This document shows positions 37,363-51,567 of a stretch of DNA of 64,000 nt, in pieces. The translations under genes were made by a program, and so were the position numbers. Position 1 is the stretch's first letter, and each line of letters begins with the position of its first letter. The notes beneath the pieces are model-generated. The model was not told the DNA's origin. It saw nothing but the letters and a program-made list of their open reading frames with translations, and did no database searches. This stretch comes from Lophium mytilinum (lineage: Eukaryota > Ascomycota > Dothideomycetes > Mytilinidiales > Mytilinidiaceae): positions 73,216 to 137,215 of the forward strand of contig MU004201.1 in assembly GCA_010093605.1 (NCBI GenBank). The letters run 5' to 3'.

Positions 37363-37731
37363 TAAGATAAATACCCTCCTAGCTTCTAGGACTAACAGAA
37401 GCACCCCTAGGAATTTTCCGTAGTAGAGTGTGCTCTTATAATAAGCTATAGTATACCTATACCTTTCTATATAGCAACTATTAGTAGAGTTGTAGACCCC
37501 TAATAAAGACTATACTAATATAGTGTCCTATTAATAGCGCCGCGGGCCCCTAATAAAGCGATCTAACTGTTGTGCGCAACGTTGGGTAATAGACCTCACG
37601 ACTGTAGCAGCGCTTGCGAGCCCCCATAATAGAGGGGTGGTAACAGTACCCTGGAAAGTCCTTACCAATTATATTAATTGCTTTAACGGCTCTGCAACTC
37701 CCTCTTCCATCTATTTACTATTACTAAATAG

Positions 37732-37875
37732 AGACTAACGCCCGGAAAGCTTAGTATTAACTACAGTGCGTGCGCGCGCCTAGCGTTACTAATTAATTGC
37801 TATTGCCACATAAAGACTAACGCCCGGAAAGCTTAGTATTAATTATAGCTAGCCTGCGCGCATACTTAGCGTTAT
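37732..37875. repeat. Tandem duplication in the G3 leader
   Basis: Two copies of about 60 bp starting AGACTAACGCCCGGAAAGC, 82 bp apart (37732 and 37814), between the 5' LTR and gag. Leader region of the element; role unknown. Confidence 0.75.
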
Positions 37876-40800
37876 AGAATAAATATTAGCAGACTACCTA
37901 TTTCCTCTATACTACCCGTTTACTAAATAGACTACCTAATAATATTATTATTCACTATAACCCTCCAGGCAGTCCCGCGACTAACTGCAACCAGCGCCCC
38001 TCTTAAACCTTCTAGGCGCCCGGCGCATGTAGTAAATAATCTAAATTTAATGGGCCCTCGCATATAAATTTAACACCTCGCCCCTCTAAGTTTCCTTCCT
38101 CCTATACTAACTTTTTCCTACCTCCTTACATAGCTAACCCTAACCGCTATACTTTTAACCGCGCCAAAGCTCTATAGTTTAGCAACTCCGTCTCTAGTAG
38201 ACGCTCCACTGCTAGACGCCCATTTAGCAACGCTAATAGTATTCCTATTAACCCCCGCCGCATTAGCATTATATTACGTTAAAAAGGCACCCTAAACTTG
38301 CAGCACCTTCTTATAGGAGATAATAACAATAATATAATATAGATTAATTACGGGCTATAGCCTCCTTTTATTCGGCTAGTAAACCCACCCTTCTAAGGCG
38401 CGACTTAATCCTAATTATAGATACTGGCTACTACTTCTTAACTAGTTCTATCTATTAGACTAGTTCCTCCGGTAATACTAGCTAACCTATAATATTGTTA
38501 GACTAAGTTCGGTACTATAGGCAAGCCACCACTAATTACTCTAGCCCCTCTAGCAGTAACTATGGCAGACGAAACCATTCTACTCTCCCGTGTTGGTAGC
38601 TATATACCAGGCAACTTTAATTCACCCGAAGAACTTAAGAATACAACTACCGGCCTTAATAACAACACTGCTGGCCTTAATAATACGACTGCCGCCTATA
38701 ATAAGGACTCCTCCTCTAACTTTAATTTAGCTAATGAATATAACCGACAAGAGGAGGAACAACAGTTTAGTAATAACGCGGACGACGAAGTTAACTAGCT
38801 TAAAACAGCCTATTAAGGCGTTACTATTAACACTTCTAACGCTACAGCGTATTATAATACTGTCCCTAAGGCTAACTATTAGTTACGCGACCCTAAATAT
38901 CTAAGAATACTATATATTTATAGTATTTCCTTGCCTAACATGTCCCTATTATAACACCGATCTACCTGCGTCGAATCTATTACTGGACTTAACACTCCTA
39001 ACCTAGCCTAGTAAGCGGCGGGTATAGGACGTAGTTATAAACACTATACCATAGTACGCATGGAAGACCGCTAGTAGTTACATTTAGCAATTGTGCAGCG
39101 CGCTAATAGTTCTATCTTTAAGATACGCTATAGAAACGGCGTCTACTAGTAATATAAGCTATAAGTTCCACAAGATCTTATTAAAGACGTCCAACTTGCA
39201 CCGGAATAGTAGTAGAACCGCATTATGCTAGCTTACTAAGATAGTAATAACTATAAGTATAAAATAAATGTTGCCGTATAGGAATAAGACGCCACTAACG
39301 CTACTGTTAAGGAACTGAATAAAAAGTATTTACTTACTAACGGCAAACTCGCTAAGCTCTGGACGCAGGTCCGCACCCTTAATAATAAACTCAAAGCTGA
39401 ATAAATAGAGTTAGCCCGCGTACGTCGCCTACGTAATAAGAAGCACGCTAACTTCTAAGCCTAAACCTATTAGCTCGATGACCTTAAGGCTAGACACTAA
39501 TAAGTATTAACGCAAATTACCTAGCTTAAGGCTTAAGCCCGATAGAGTAAATTAGCGGGACAACCTAATAATCTATACGCGGACGTACACAAACACCCTA
39601 ACTATAACTCTGCTAATAATGCTTCCCCTCTACCGCTAATGGGACTATATAACCTAAACCTAGATAACTTCTAACGTAAACGCGTTCTAGGCTAATACTT
39701 TACAGCTGGAGGAGGAGGGGGCAACCTAGATCTAAGCTAACTAGAAGGTTTCGCCTAGCTATAAGTCTACGGGCCCGTCTATCCTTAATTTAAATAATAA
39801 GGCCCTTATCCTAAATATATACACCTTTAGGATTTTAAATTAGAAGCTATAGTATACGCAGCCTAGAAGAACTACCTAATCTATTTAATCTAAGTGGACT
39901 AGTAGACTTACCCTACTACTATAACTTAAATTTGACTCGCTGTTAGTTATTGTAAGGGACGCGTATATAAAGTTATTAAAGACTGTAGTCTTCTTACGTC
40001 TACTAACCCGTATTGTTTACTTAAGAAACTTATCCGGGACCTGGACGCCACATTTTAAGAAAGTGACGCTGTTTATTATAATTGCCTCCTTGACCAACTT
40101 TATAGTAAGGGCATGAAACAGCAATATAATAAAAAGACGTCTAACTTTCTACAACGTCTTGACGTTGTTCTTAATGGGCTTAAGTACGGCAAAATTAATA
40201 ATAGCATTGCGACTTAATACCGTTACCTTAAGGAAACACTACGCACGGATCTCGCCGAACATATTAACTTTAGTCTATTAACCTAGCACTAGGTAAAAGA
40301 TAATGTCCTATACAAGAACTATTACTGCATTTAACGCGAAAAATGAGCTAATAAAGAGCTCCTTGCTGCATAGATCTTAGTACGCCGCTTAAATAACGCA
40401 TACGCACAGGACGGCCGTCGTAATGTAAACCGCGTCCGACGCGAGCAGTCCACTACTAAGACTAATAACTGTATTACAGTTAAGAAGACTACTATAGTTC
40501 TATTGCTAAGTATTCTACTATATATTTATATACGCCTAAGTAAGGAAGGACGTTGCTTCGGCTGCTTTAAAGAGAATTACTGCGCTGGCGACCCCAAATA
40601 CACTATAGCTGGAAAGACTATATTAGAGGCTTAGCGCGATAAGTACCTTGCTGCCGCTGGCATTAATAGTATAGAACTTAACGCGCGTTTAACTATAGTA
40701 GTAATTAGGAGTGCTAGTATAAGTATAAATATAAGAACAACTAAGACTAAGATAATAACAATAAAGCCGTCTATTCTAATAAGTCGGAAAACGCTTAATC

Positions 40801-43699
40801 TCTAACGAAAGTTGTTGTTAGAGATAGTTAGAAGACACGCTAGCTTAAGCTCTCGCATATATTTAAGAACTTGAGCTACCTCCTCTAAAACTACCTAATA
40901 TTAAGCTCTCCGCATACGCTATTAGTCTTACTTCTCTCTCTAGCAAGCAAATGGACTTTAACTGTAAGATTATTACTTTAACCGGAACGGTTATATTAAC
41001 TGTCCTTATAGACTCTAGATGCGGCGGCTTTGCATTTATTTCCACAAGCTTTGCAAAACAGCATAAGCTTAATGTCTATAAAGCCACTCCGCGCAACAAT
41101 AAACTACTAAACGGTTCTACATTAGTTATTAATAAGGCAGCTAAAGTTACTATATAGATCGAGGGCCACTATAATAAGCTCTAGGCTCTAATCTACGACC
41201 TTAAGGGCTACAATATTATTTTAGGCATAGGCTGGCTTGTAACACACAACGCCTATATAAAGTTTGGCACCTAAATAATGCAGCTAGATTTAGACTACTA
41301 CTGTTCTTAATATCTAGTTAATTATAAACTAGTCTATGTCTAGTCTAAAGACCCCGTCGCCCGCACTAGTAAGCGCCTATTTCAGTAGAAACTTAATGCT
41401 TAGCTTGCTGCTTTTAAAGCACTTAATATTAATATAGTATCTAGCAATAAGTGTTTATATAACTTCTAGTAGTTACTAGAGGAAGACACCATCTACATGT
41501 AGCCTAAGCATTTTGAGCTGGCACTTGCAGATAAGAAAGCGGAGGCTTAGGCGCGCGCTAATAGACGCCTATATAAATCTAGCAATGTTATCTTAGGTCT
41601 AGCTAATTTTACTAATAACCTAGTAGCTATTAGTCTTTGCGCAATGTTAAAAGACGACCAACGGAAGTTCTTTAAAAAGATGGAGCGCAAGCTAATAACC
41701 TGTAATAAACTCAAAGCATTAGTACCTATAGAATATTATAGCTTCTTTAATATATAGAGCCTAAAGGAAGCTAATAAGCTACTACCGCGTTGCAAAGTAA
41801 AAGACGGTATAGATATTAACTACTATATTAATATTAAACTAGGAATAAAGGCACTAGCCTATAAAGTCTATAGACTCTTACAAGACGAGACACTAGTTGT
41901 TAAAACGTTTATTGATAAGATGTACAGCAAAGGCTATATTATAAAAAGCAATAGTTAGTATGCCGCTCTAGTTATTATTATTTGTAAACCTAGAGGAGGT
42001 CTTTACATCTATATTAACTACTGTAGACTTAATGCGGTTACTATTAGAGCCCGCAATATACCTCCCGCTACAAAGAACACCCTCGCACTTCTAAAGCACG
42101 CTCGATACTATATAAAATTTAACATTAACGCGGCTTTTAACGCTATTAGAATGGGAGAGGGCGATAAAAAGTATACGGCGTTCCTTACAAGATATAGTCT
42201 ATTTAAATTTACTGTCCTGCCCTTTGGCCTGTGCAACGCCCTAGCAACCTTCTAGGCCTTTATTAATAATATACTGTTAGAGTACCTTAATAACTTCTAT
42301 ATAGCCTACCTTAATAATATTCTTATCTTTAGTGAAACGCTTAAAGAGCATATTATTTACGTTAAGAAGGTCCTCTAACGACTTTGCAAAGCCGGCCTCT
42401 TTCTAGACATTATAAAATGCGAATTCTATAAGTAGAAAGTAAAGTACCTACGTGTTATTATTAGCGTCGACGGCCCAAAACATAGTTAAAAACCACGGCG
42501 TTAAGCTAGAGCTCTATAATTATATAATCCACAATAGCCTTATCTTTATTTAAAAGGATTATCTATATATTCTAGCTAAGAAGAAACTCTGCTCAGCCAT
42601 TATTAAGAGCCTTTATAAGCCCCCTCTAGTCGGCCACGGAGGAATAATGTCTACGTATAACTGCGTGTCTATGTACTACTTTTAGCTATATATAACATCT
42701 AACGTCGATTGTTATATTAAAGCCTGTTAGCCGTGCAATTAAATTAAACACGCGCGTGACGCAAAATAAGGCTTTCTTAAACTACTGCTAATTCCTAAGT
42801 GATATTAGACTAATCTTACAGTTAACTTTATTAGGCCCCTACCTAAATGCATGCAATTTGGACGAGACTACTGATATATTATAGTAGTTGTTAATAGGCT
42901 TTCTAAAATGCGCAAGTTTATTCTAATAGTAATAATAGACGCTAAGGAAGTAGCTTAGGCCTTCCTAGAATAGGTCTAGCGCACTAAAGGATACCTAGAA
43001 TCTCTTATATCCGATCGCGGATTATAATTTATATTAACTCTCTAGTCCCGCCTATGCAAGCGCTTTGGAATAAAGCTAAAGCTTTCTACTACCTTCCACC
43101 CTAAGATAGATAGATAGACGGAAATTATAAATATAGGCCTAAAGCAGTACTTTAGAGCATACATTAACTACTAGCAGGATAACTAGTGTAACTTCCTCGC
43201 TGTTACTAAGTTTAAGGCTAACTTAGTAAAGAATACCTTTATAGGAGTAGCGCCCTTTATAGCTACTAAGGGCTATATTTCTAGTACGGGCACCGCGCCA
43301 GCCGCGCAATTACCTAAGGACGCGAACGCAAACGCGAACACGCCGACGGTTCGTCTTATGAAACTTGCAGATAAATTCGTTACTAGAATAGATAAGTTGC
43401 GCGCGTTTCTCCGCACGGAAATTAAATAGGCCTAAGCTAAGCAAAAAGAATACGCTAATGCAGGATAATAACTAGCTTATACATATTATCTAGGTAACTA
43501 AGTTATACTTAATAGACAGTTTATTAAAATAAACCGCCTAAATAGGAAACCTAACTTTAAAAAGCTCGGCCCCTTTAAGATTCTAGAAAGCTACAAAAAC
43601 GGCAGCGCATATAAGCTTAAGCTACCGTACCGCAATTAGGGGGTAAGCGACGGGGAACTTCGGGCGGACTTGCATATATCTAAGTTAATAATAAAGCTT

Positions 43700-46600
43700 C
43701 CTAACTAGTATTATTGCAACGCGGAATGCAGATAAAGTATTTTTAATGTAAAGATAATCTTAGACAATTAGGCGTAGACTCGTAAAGTGCTAAGCTTAAA
43801 GAGACGCGTTGCTAATAATACTCTTAACGCGGGGAAAATCTTGCGCTCAAGTATGTCTTAAGTATTTCTCGATGCTAAGATTTACCCCAATAAAAAACTT
43901 CTTTATGTTTTCTTTAAACACGCGATTTTCTTGAACCTTAGATTACCTTATAAAATAAAAGTAATACTAAGCGCAAGATTTACATTTGAAAAAAGTAGCT
44001 TGTAGTTAAGGAGTTTTTAATTTATTAAAGGATGCTTAAGATTGTCTATAGGTTTTCCCTGGTCACACTTAAGTACCCGAGAAGTTACCCTTAAGAACAA
44101 CGCCTTAACCCAAGTAGTCCCTTAGTATTAGGTAGAATACGCGCACTACAGCTTAGGTTATTGTATAATAATTATCTAGATTTATATAATTATAAGGCCA
44201 CTATATACACTGCGCAATCCCCGGTTCTATTCTTATGCGCCTGCATATACTTCTCGCCTAGTCCCTAATGTTGGAATTATATACTTTTAAAAGCGCCTAT
44301 CCCAGAATCCAATATCTACCTAGAGTCCTAATAGCCAGGTGGCTTCCTCGCCATGTCTTGTTGTCTAAACTGGGTATAGACATCTAACGAGCGCCCGCTA
44401 TTCCGCAGCGTGACTGTAGCTGGCTAAGTACTTAGGTGGATAATGTCTAATCGGAAGAGTCTCTAGCTGGGATATTAGTATGCTGTAGACTATTGTAGAA
44501 GAAGTAGTTTATGGTTAGCAAAGTAGGAATCTAGGATAAGATTAACGTACCGCTAAGTATACAGCGCGACTCCCACTACAGGTCGTGCCTTGTATTGCAA
44601 CAAATTCCTAACTAATAGTATCCCTAAGCTCTGCGTTCTCTCCATGTTCGTCCGTTAAGTTGCACGCGCGAAGGAGAAGAGTAGGCGAAGAAAGAGGGCG
44701 GGCGAAGGAGCGGAGAGCGTAGAGTTGCTAGTAGAGATTAATGGAGTTTAATCGGTATTGCGTTAGCTATAGTATATAAGAAGGGGCCTTAGTTTTAACT
44801 TACTACTTAGGTATAAGAAGTCTAATAATAGGAGGCGTCTCTTACTGCTAGACTATCGGCGACTAATACTCTCCTTACTTAGAATTAGCTATATAAGGAA
44901 TCTGCTTTCTAGCAAGAGGGGAGTTCCCTACTAACGTTCCTAACCATCCTCTTACTGTGTCTTACCAACCTAGCGTAGTTATAGCTAATGGGCCTGGTTT
45001 AGTTCTAGACGTAGAATGCTCGCGTTTTTATTATGTCGGCCTAGCACGTTCTTGTTAGCGGTTTTAGAACTAGGTGGAGGTGTTTATAACATTCCTATAA
45101 GCCTCTAGCTGTAGCGAGGCTGCGGCATAGTAGTAATAGGGTAACCTGTTTATTATAGGCATTTCTATATATATTAGTAGCTAGAGTATCGGCGCCTACA
45201 GCATATACCTAAGTAATAGAAGGCGGGCTAAAACGCAACACTAGAAACTAACGCTCTAAACTATGTTAAAAGTTAGTTAGGCTGGCACTAGTAGATTAGC
45301 CTTGCGGCTGAAATGAATTAGTAAACGTACTAATATAAATTGGGAGGAGAACGGGCGCGTTTAAGTGCATATAGTGTTTTAAGAATAAGAAATAAATAAG
45401 AGCGTAAATCTGAAACGGGTTTAGTACCTATAGCAGAATTGGAGCCACTCTAAAAAGATGCCGTGATGGATGCCCTGACGAATGCCGTAAGAGTCCTGCC
45501 TAAGAATTAGCAAAATTCCAATAAATAGGCCATAATAGCCCTTTTTAAGAGGTAGTTTAACTTTAAAAAGAAACTCTATAAAAATAATTTAGCGGAAACA
45601 TTCTATCCTAAGATGTTAGTAGGCTTCTACGTAAGAAGAGATTAATTTTGGTACCTTAGTAAAAGTAGTGCAATTCTAAAAAAATGCTTTAAAAACAGCC
45701 CCTAAAGGTTTCTAATTTTTTAGTATAGAGTAAAGGTGGGCGGCTTTAGGGAACTTGTTAAAAATGTTGCTTTTTTCGTCTAGGGGAAGGCCGGCGTTCT
45801 GTGACTATTTGCAATATGTTGAAAAAATTATTTCTAAGGCCGGCCCTATCGCTATTAATGCAGGGGCAGGCAGGGTTAGGTAGAGACTCGCCGAAGGTGG
45901 GAACCATTTAGGTGGGCCATGTGTTGGATAGGTTGAGGTAAGATATAGCACTAATTAGTACCTGTCTAGCCTTTTATCTTACTTGTATCCCTAAAGACGA
46001 GGAGTAGATCTCCACTTTAAAACATATCTCTGTCCAGGTAAGGTGTGGCCGTAGGTCTGTGGGAGGGTGCTTAAGGTATAGGTATAAAAGCATTATATTT
46101 AAGCTATCTCTACTTAGGTGTATTCCCTACCCCGCTCTCTATAGAAGTTCCCGTATACACGTAATCTATATATAAATATTTTACAACTATCCTACAATAT
46201 TATATAGTACTTCTTAGGATTATCCTTAATTAATCCTAAGATCCTATATAGTAATTTCTAGAATTAATCCCCGACCTATATAATACATTCTATAATATTA
46301 CATAGTAAATTTTAGAATTAATCCTAAGATTCTATATACTATTTTATGGGATTTTAATAGGGTGCAGTTTCTATAGAATAATACAGAGCAGTCACGTAAC
46401 TATAGCCCTATACCTAAGGCATTTTTTAATATATTAGTTTCTAAAGGTCTCTCCCGGGTATTGCATTTACTATATATCTATAACCCTATGGCGCTCTACC
46501 CCCAAGTAAACAGCATCTAGCGTAGTTACTACTTAGATAGCTTATATCTCTTAGGAGCACTTTAACCGCGTTTACTCGGCGTCTAAAGTTGCAGGCACTT

Positions 46601-47140
46601 ATCGCACTTTAGTTTCCTTAGATAAATATACTAGTTAAGGCTTTAGACTATATAGACTTAAAAAACGTCCTAGAGATAGATTGCTAACGCTTACTCCTCG
46701 CTCTATACTCTGTAGCATTCCTATAGTACCTAGTAGCGGCAGTAAAACCCCTAAGCAGAAGACATCCCCGTTCGCGCAAGGAGTCTAAGAGTAAAACCCC
46801 TAATGTAAAACCCCCTGGAGCAGAACCGCCTAGAGTAAAACCTTCTAGAGTAGAAGCCTCCGCATATAAGCTGCCGTATACCTGGCTATCTAGCCTAGGA
46901 ATCCATATTTGAAAATTAGATATAGGGCTAAAACCTAAGTTAAGGCGGGCTAATAGGCGGCGCAACTTTCAAGCGCAAAACTATGGTGTCGTGATTCTAA
47001 GCGTCGGCTATAAGATTAGGTATTGCAAGTATACTTAGAGATGCATATAATTAAGAAGTAGGTTGTATTAGAACGCTTATAGAAGAGCTATATAAGAAGT
47101 TAAGTACTAGTAAGAAGGGGTATAGGTAGATGCAGCACTT
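43700..47140. other. Left arm of K2, no clear gene
   Basis: About 3.4 kb between the left terminal repeat and the transposase 3' end. Purine-rich tract at 44660-44715. Imperfect repeats of an AGAATTAATCCTAAGATTC-like unit at about 46190-46350. At 46740-46870 there are short repeats around GTAAAACC, which on the minus strand read as GFTLG-type repeats. A minus-strand open frame (46684-46965) covers these; it is low-complexity and not recognised. Confidence 0.45.
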
Positions 47141-47151
47141 GCAAACTAATA

Positions 47152-50100
47152 CTAGAAGAACTGCAGACTGTCCCACGGATAGAAGATAATCACGCCGTTA
47201 TTATATAATAGAGAAATAAAAAGTCGCTTCGCTTCTACTACCGGTAGCCCAATAATGCTCTGCTGGAGTGGATTTAGCAAAGAAAGAAGGGGTAAGTTAA
47301 GGATATAATTACGCTTAACTACTTGTTCCACCAACTACGTTATAAGTAAGAATATCCTATCTTAACCCCGGAGCTCGTGAGCAAAGATGCCGTTGATTTT
47401 GCCTAGCTTCCTCTCTCTGCCGACGGTATAATTTCCTAGTACAAGGTTAATTCGCTTCTCGGACGCCCTATGCATATAGAGTTAGTTTTAGAATAACTAG
47501 TAAAGAAAGATATATAGAGAAGCACTTATAGATCTATAAATGCTAATCTCTTAAACTACTAAAGATTGTACTAACTAAGTTTAAATAAATTGTAAATTCT
47601 ATATTTAATAGAGTACGCCTAGTAAGGAATTACTAAGAAAGGATTAGATGGATTAGCTTTCCTTAGGTCTGATATCCGTCCACCGTCCTTAGCGAGTTGA
47701 GCGCGGTCGATTCGGTGGTGAAGAAATGGGCTTAGATGCCACTAGTTAGCACGCATTCTTCCTTTAGACTATGTTGCTTCTAGATTCTTTTTCTAAGTAA
47801 AACCTAGCTATTTAGATCGTGGTAGTATAGAGTTAAATAGGTCTGGATATATTCTATAAAGTTCCTGAACTATTCTAGTGCGGCTAGAATACTCCGCCTT
47901 AAATAAGCCGGCGAGAGTAAGCCTAGTAGTAAGGCAAAAATTCTTATAGATAAGTAGACCCTTAGAGCAGTTGCGCTTATTAGTTTAGTATACTATAGCC
48001 TTAAATTTGCCATGTTCGTCCTCGCCAGCAAAAGTTGTAATATTCGCCGGCACAGCAAAGTTGTAAGTAACTGCGTTATAGTGCAGCCTAGTATATTAAT
48101 TTAGGCAACTACAAAACGCTAGCAGTGCCTTTGCTCGTGCCTTAGGATTCTTCTTCTTTAAATGTATTTTGGAGAGGTTGTTGTCTGGATTAAGAGGGGT
48201 AGAGGCCTTACTTTCTATATTGCTGTCGTCCTGAGACGATAATGCCTGTAAGGAGGCTATAGATACAGCTTATCCCCTTCCTTACCCTCGGCCTTGCTAA
48301 CTAGCCTTAGTTAGTTCGCTTATAATATTAGGGTATACGCTCTTTGCGGCGCATTTAAAGAGGCGTTGCTACGATTCTTGGCCTTTATAGATTGCGCGAT
48401 TAATTTATGCCATATTAGAAGCGTGTATAGAAGGAGATAGTATTAAGGTAGAGCTTTAAGCCATCTAAGCGTACGCCTGTATAATTGCGTTGCAGACCAA
48501 AAGATTTGCTAAGAGTGTAAAGGTAGAAGAGATAGCTATCTAGAAGTTATGCTTGATTCACTTTAGCCTTAGCTATTAGTAAAGGATAAGGGGTGTAATA
48601 ATAGATATACGCGCACACTCGCCCATTTAATAAGACTTAAGATGCTTTAAGGGTGATTAAAGACGGGACTAGCTAGTAGGGAGTTGTTAGAGTTGAAGCT
48701 GCCTAGTATATTCTTCCTTGCTATTCTTCGTAAGTATACACTTAAAGAGGAGAGACTGGGCCTATTTCGCAAGGCCAGTATATTTAGAATGTGCGGAATC
48801 TAAAGGTTGAGATTCAACAATATTAAGCGCTAGGGCTATCTAGCAGACTGCGGGTGCTGTATCTATAAAGCCTAATCCTTTATAGAGTTTCTCTCTTACT
48901 ACTTATAAATGGACTCTTTTAATCTACTCTCTCAGCTAATAGTTTAATGGTGATACCGGCCGAATTAGATAATATTAAACTTAAGATTATGCTGTTTATC
49001 TTTGTGTATAAGACACGAACTATAGAAATAGTTCGCCGTCGGCCCATGGATGCCCCGGTTCTTATTCTGCTTAGCTATATCTGTAGTAAAAACTATAGTA
49101 AAGGCATATAGAAATATACGCTGGCCGGTAATAGTAGTATATATGCCTTTATCTAGGCGCCGAAGATAATAGAGTGTGCCAATAATATCTTCGTGCAATG
49201 CCCTAAAAGGGCCTAAAGTGATAGGGAGAATATTGGCATTTCTGGTTTACTTATAGGCGGGGAGACTAGTAAGTATCTAGTATATGCTAAATATAGCTCT
49301 ATGCATATTACAATACAGGCCAAATTCATCTATATATGTAATAAGAGGAAGGGATATTATTTAGCCACTAATAAACAACGATATAATAAAATGCCGCCCG
49401 AAATGGGCGATCTCCAGCTTAGCAGGAATAGGGGGAGATAGGCTTAGGGGTCGTAGAGTGCTATCCGAGCATATTAGATTTCAAACCATAAAGGATGTAT
49501 TAGTACGGATTTAAGCGGGTAGATATATAATTCCTTTAATTTTAGGTGCTATATACCGGTAGTCTAAATAAATAGATAGTTCCTAGCTAATAATAGACAC
49601 TTTAGGAATAAACTCCCCTTGCCTAAGAATAATAAAGAGTTCCTAAGATTGGATAGGAGTAATAACACTAAATACAAGGTCGGCGTGGTCCTCTGTAAGT
49701 TTAGATTGTTAAAGGGCCCGACAGATTATAAGCCTTACTAGGCTAGGTTTATCTAAAGTACTTTAAAAGTCCCGACTAATATAATATACTCGCCTAAGAT
49801 GTTGCTGCAGATCCTAGTGGCAGCCACACTCGCTATTAGGGCATCTGTAATAGATAAAGTCTAAAGGTAGAATAGGTAAGCCATCTAGGTACCTCGCAAA
49901 TTCCCTAGACGTGCTGCGTGCCGACGCACCCTATGCCGTAGAGTAGTAGCATTCTAAAGGGGCATCTATAAACTGCATAAATCCCTAGTAGACCTTCCTC
50001 CTTAGCTAATTAGATGCTATAAACTTTATTAGCATGTCCTCTATATTAAAGAAGACTATATCCTTAGACGGAGTCTTACTAGTTAGTAGCTAGAGCCTAT

Positions 50101-50800
50101 CTAGCTTTAGGGTTTAGTGTCTCATGCAAATAAGGGGGAGTTATGACCTGGCTCAATCGCGGAGTTGCTCGATGCGAGCTGGGAGAGTATAGAGGGGGTT
50201 AAGGTTATAGAGACCTAGGATAAGTATTTAAAAGGTAGTATAGTACTTCTATAATAAGCTAATAGAGTTAAAGAGTAGGTATAGGGCGAAGTAGAAGAGA
50301 TCTATATCCCCGCTCTTAATGTTGTATAGAAGTTCTCGCGATGCGTTAACTGCAGTAAATAAAGGGGGTATAGGAGGAGGAGGCATAAGAGGAGGAGGAG
50401 GAAGCATACCTGCAGCAGTCGCTGCAGCAGGTATTTCGTTAGTATTAAGAGCATCTTTGGCCTCTAATGCCTCATCGGAAGCGGGGCTAGAGTTGGAGTC
50501 CTTATAATTAGAGATAAGTTTAGGGTGCATTATTTCTCTCTCTAACCGCTGGCTACTATTGTCTATGTTACTTGTAAGGTTAATATCGGTAATAATAGCC
50601 TTTAGGCGTTTATTTAAATCCCCGCCTTGTAGCCCAGGTTCCTCCTTATATGCCGGCAGGTCCCCAGCCTTATTATCTTAGTCTCCTCCTGGGCTGCCGA
50701 TCTAAGATTCTATTTGTTGTCTGCGCGTTCGTTCTTCCGCGCGGGCTTGTAAGTTGCGGTTAGTAGGAGGGAGGGTTCTATAGGGGCGCGACTGCAATAC
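47152..50800 (-). pseudogene. Tnp2-like (CACTA/CMC) transposase of K2, decayed
   Basis: Homologous to the K1 transposase. The block at 48965-49198 reads EDIIGTLYYLRRLDKGIYTT, then ITGQRIFLYAFTIVF and HGPTANYFYSSCLIHKDKQH, aligning with K1 23727-24143; the N-Y-F...C-x-x-H pattern is typical of Tnp2-type transposases. The C-terminal block at 47152-47334 (ILNLPLLSLL) aligns with the K1 end ILDLPLLRLS. The amino-terminal part (50249-50530 and just upstream) has Pro-rich and Asn/Ser-rich stretches. As in K1, the amino-terminal and middle blocks share one frame and the C-terminal block is in another, which may point to a conserved intron. Many stops, mostly TAA/TAG. The start is uncertain, around 50.8 kb. 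Confidence 0.62.
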
Positions 50801-51177
50801 TTAAGGCTAAGAAGGTTTAGATATAGGACTCTAAAGAGGGCGCTTTTATCGGGGCATTGATAAACTAAGCAAGGCAGGATTTAGCTTTAGCATAATTGTT
50901 CTTAATAAGAGGGATTAGTATAAAGAGTAGAATTCTTTACGGCGAAGAGTACTTACGAGAGGCTAGTATATGGGCAGCTGCTAAGGCTATAGTATTTAGT
51001 GATAGAGTAAACACGCAAACGCGTCTTAGTGTTTAGCGGGGTCTTTAGAGCGGGGACTTAGCATTACATATATAATGCTAAAAATTTACAATATTAATTT
51101 AGAGTCTTAAAAAAATATCTTTTTACTAAGGTCCTAATATAGAGCGCTTAAATATAATGTTTTTAAAATGCTCTAAT

Positions 51178-51567
51178 CTAAAGTGCCTAGAAATTAGATA
51201 GCTATAATAGCATGATCTAAAGTGCCTAGAAATTAGATAGCTATAACAGCCTGATCTAAAGTGCCTAGAAATTGGATAGCTATAACGACCTAATTTAGAG
51301 TGTCTAGAAATTAGATAGCTATAACGACCTAATTTAGAGTATCTGGAAATTGGATAGCTACAATGACCTGATTTAAAGTGGTTGGAAATTAGATAGCTAT
51401 AACAACCTAATTTGAAGTAGTTGGAAATTTAATAGCCCAAACAACCTAATTGAAAGTGGTTGGAATTTATATAGCAAAAAGAGTCTAATTTAAAGTAGTT
51501 ATAAATTGTATAGCGAGCATAGGCTAATTTAGGGGGTGTAGAAATTATATAGGGAAAAAGTTCTAAA
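51178..51567. repeat. Minisatellite of ten 39-bp units in K2
   Basis: Units start at 51178, 51217, 51256, 51295, 51334, 51373, 51412, 51451, 51490 and 51529, exactly 39 bp apart. The consensus is close to CTAAAGTGCCTAGAAATTAG followed by ATAGCTATAACAGCCTGAT. The first units are nearly identical and the last ones drift. It lies between the transposase start and the second gene, where subterminal repeats bind TnpA in plant En/Spm, though here it is internal. Confidence 0.9.

Noticed and set aside
50249-50530. Independent Pro-rich or Gly-rich small protein genes on both strands
   Set aside because: The minus-strand frame fits the amino-terminal part of the K2 transposase; the plus-strand Gly-rich frame is its shadow.
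51178-51567. CRISPR-like array
   Set aside because: The repeats are head-to-tail 39-bp units with no unique spacers between them and drift gradually, which is a minisatellite. The organism is eukaryotic.
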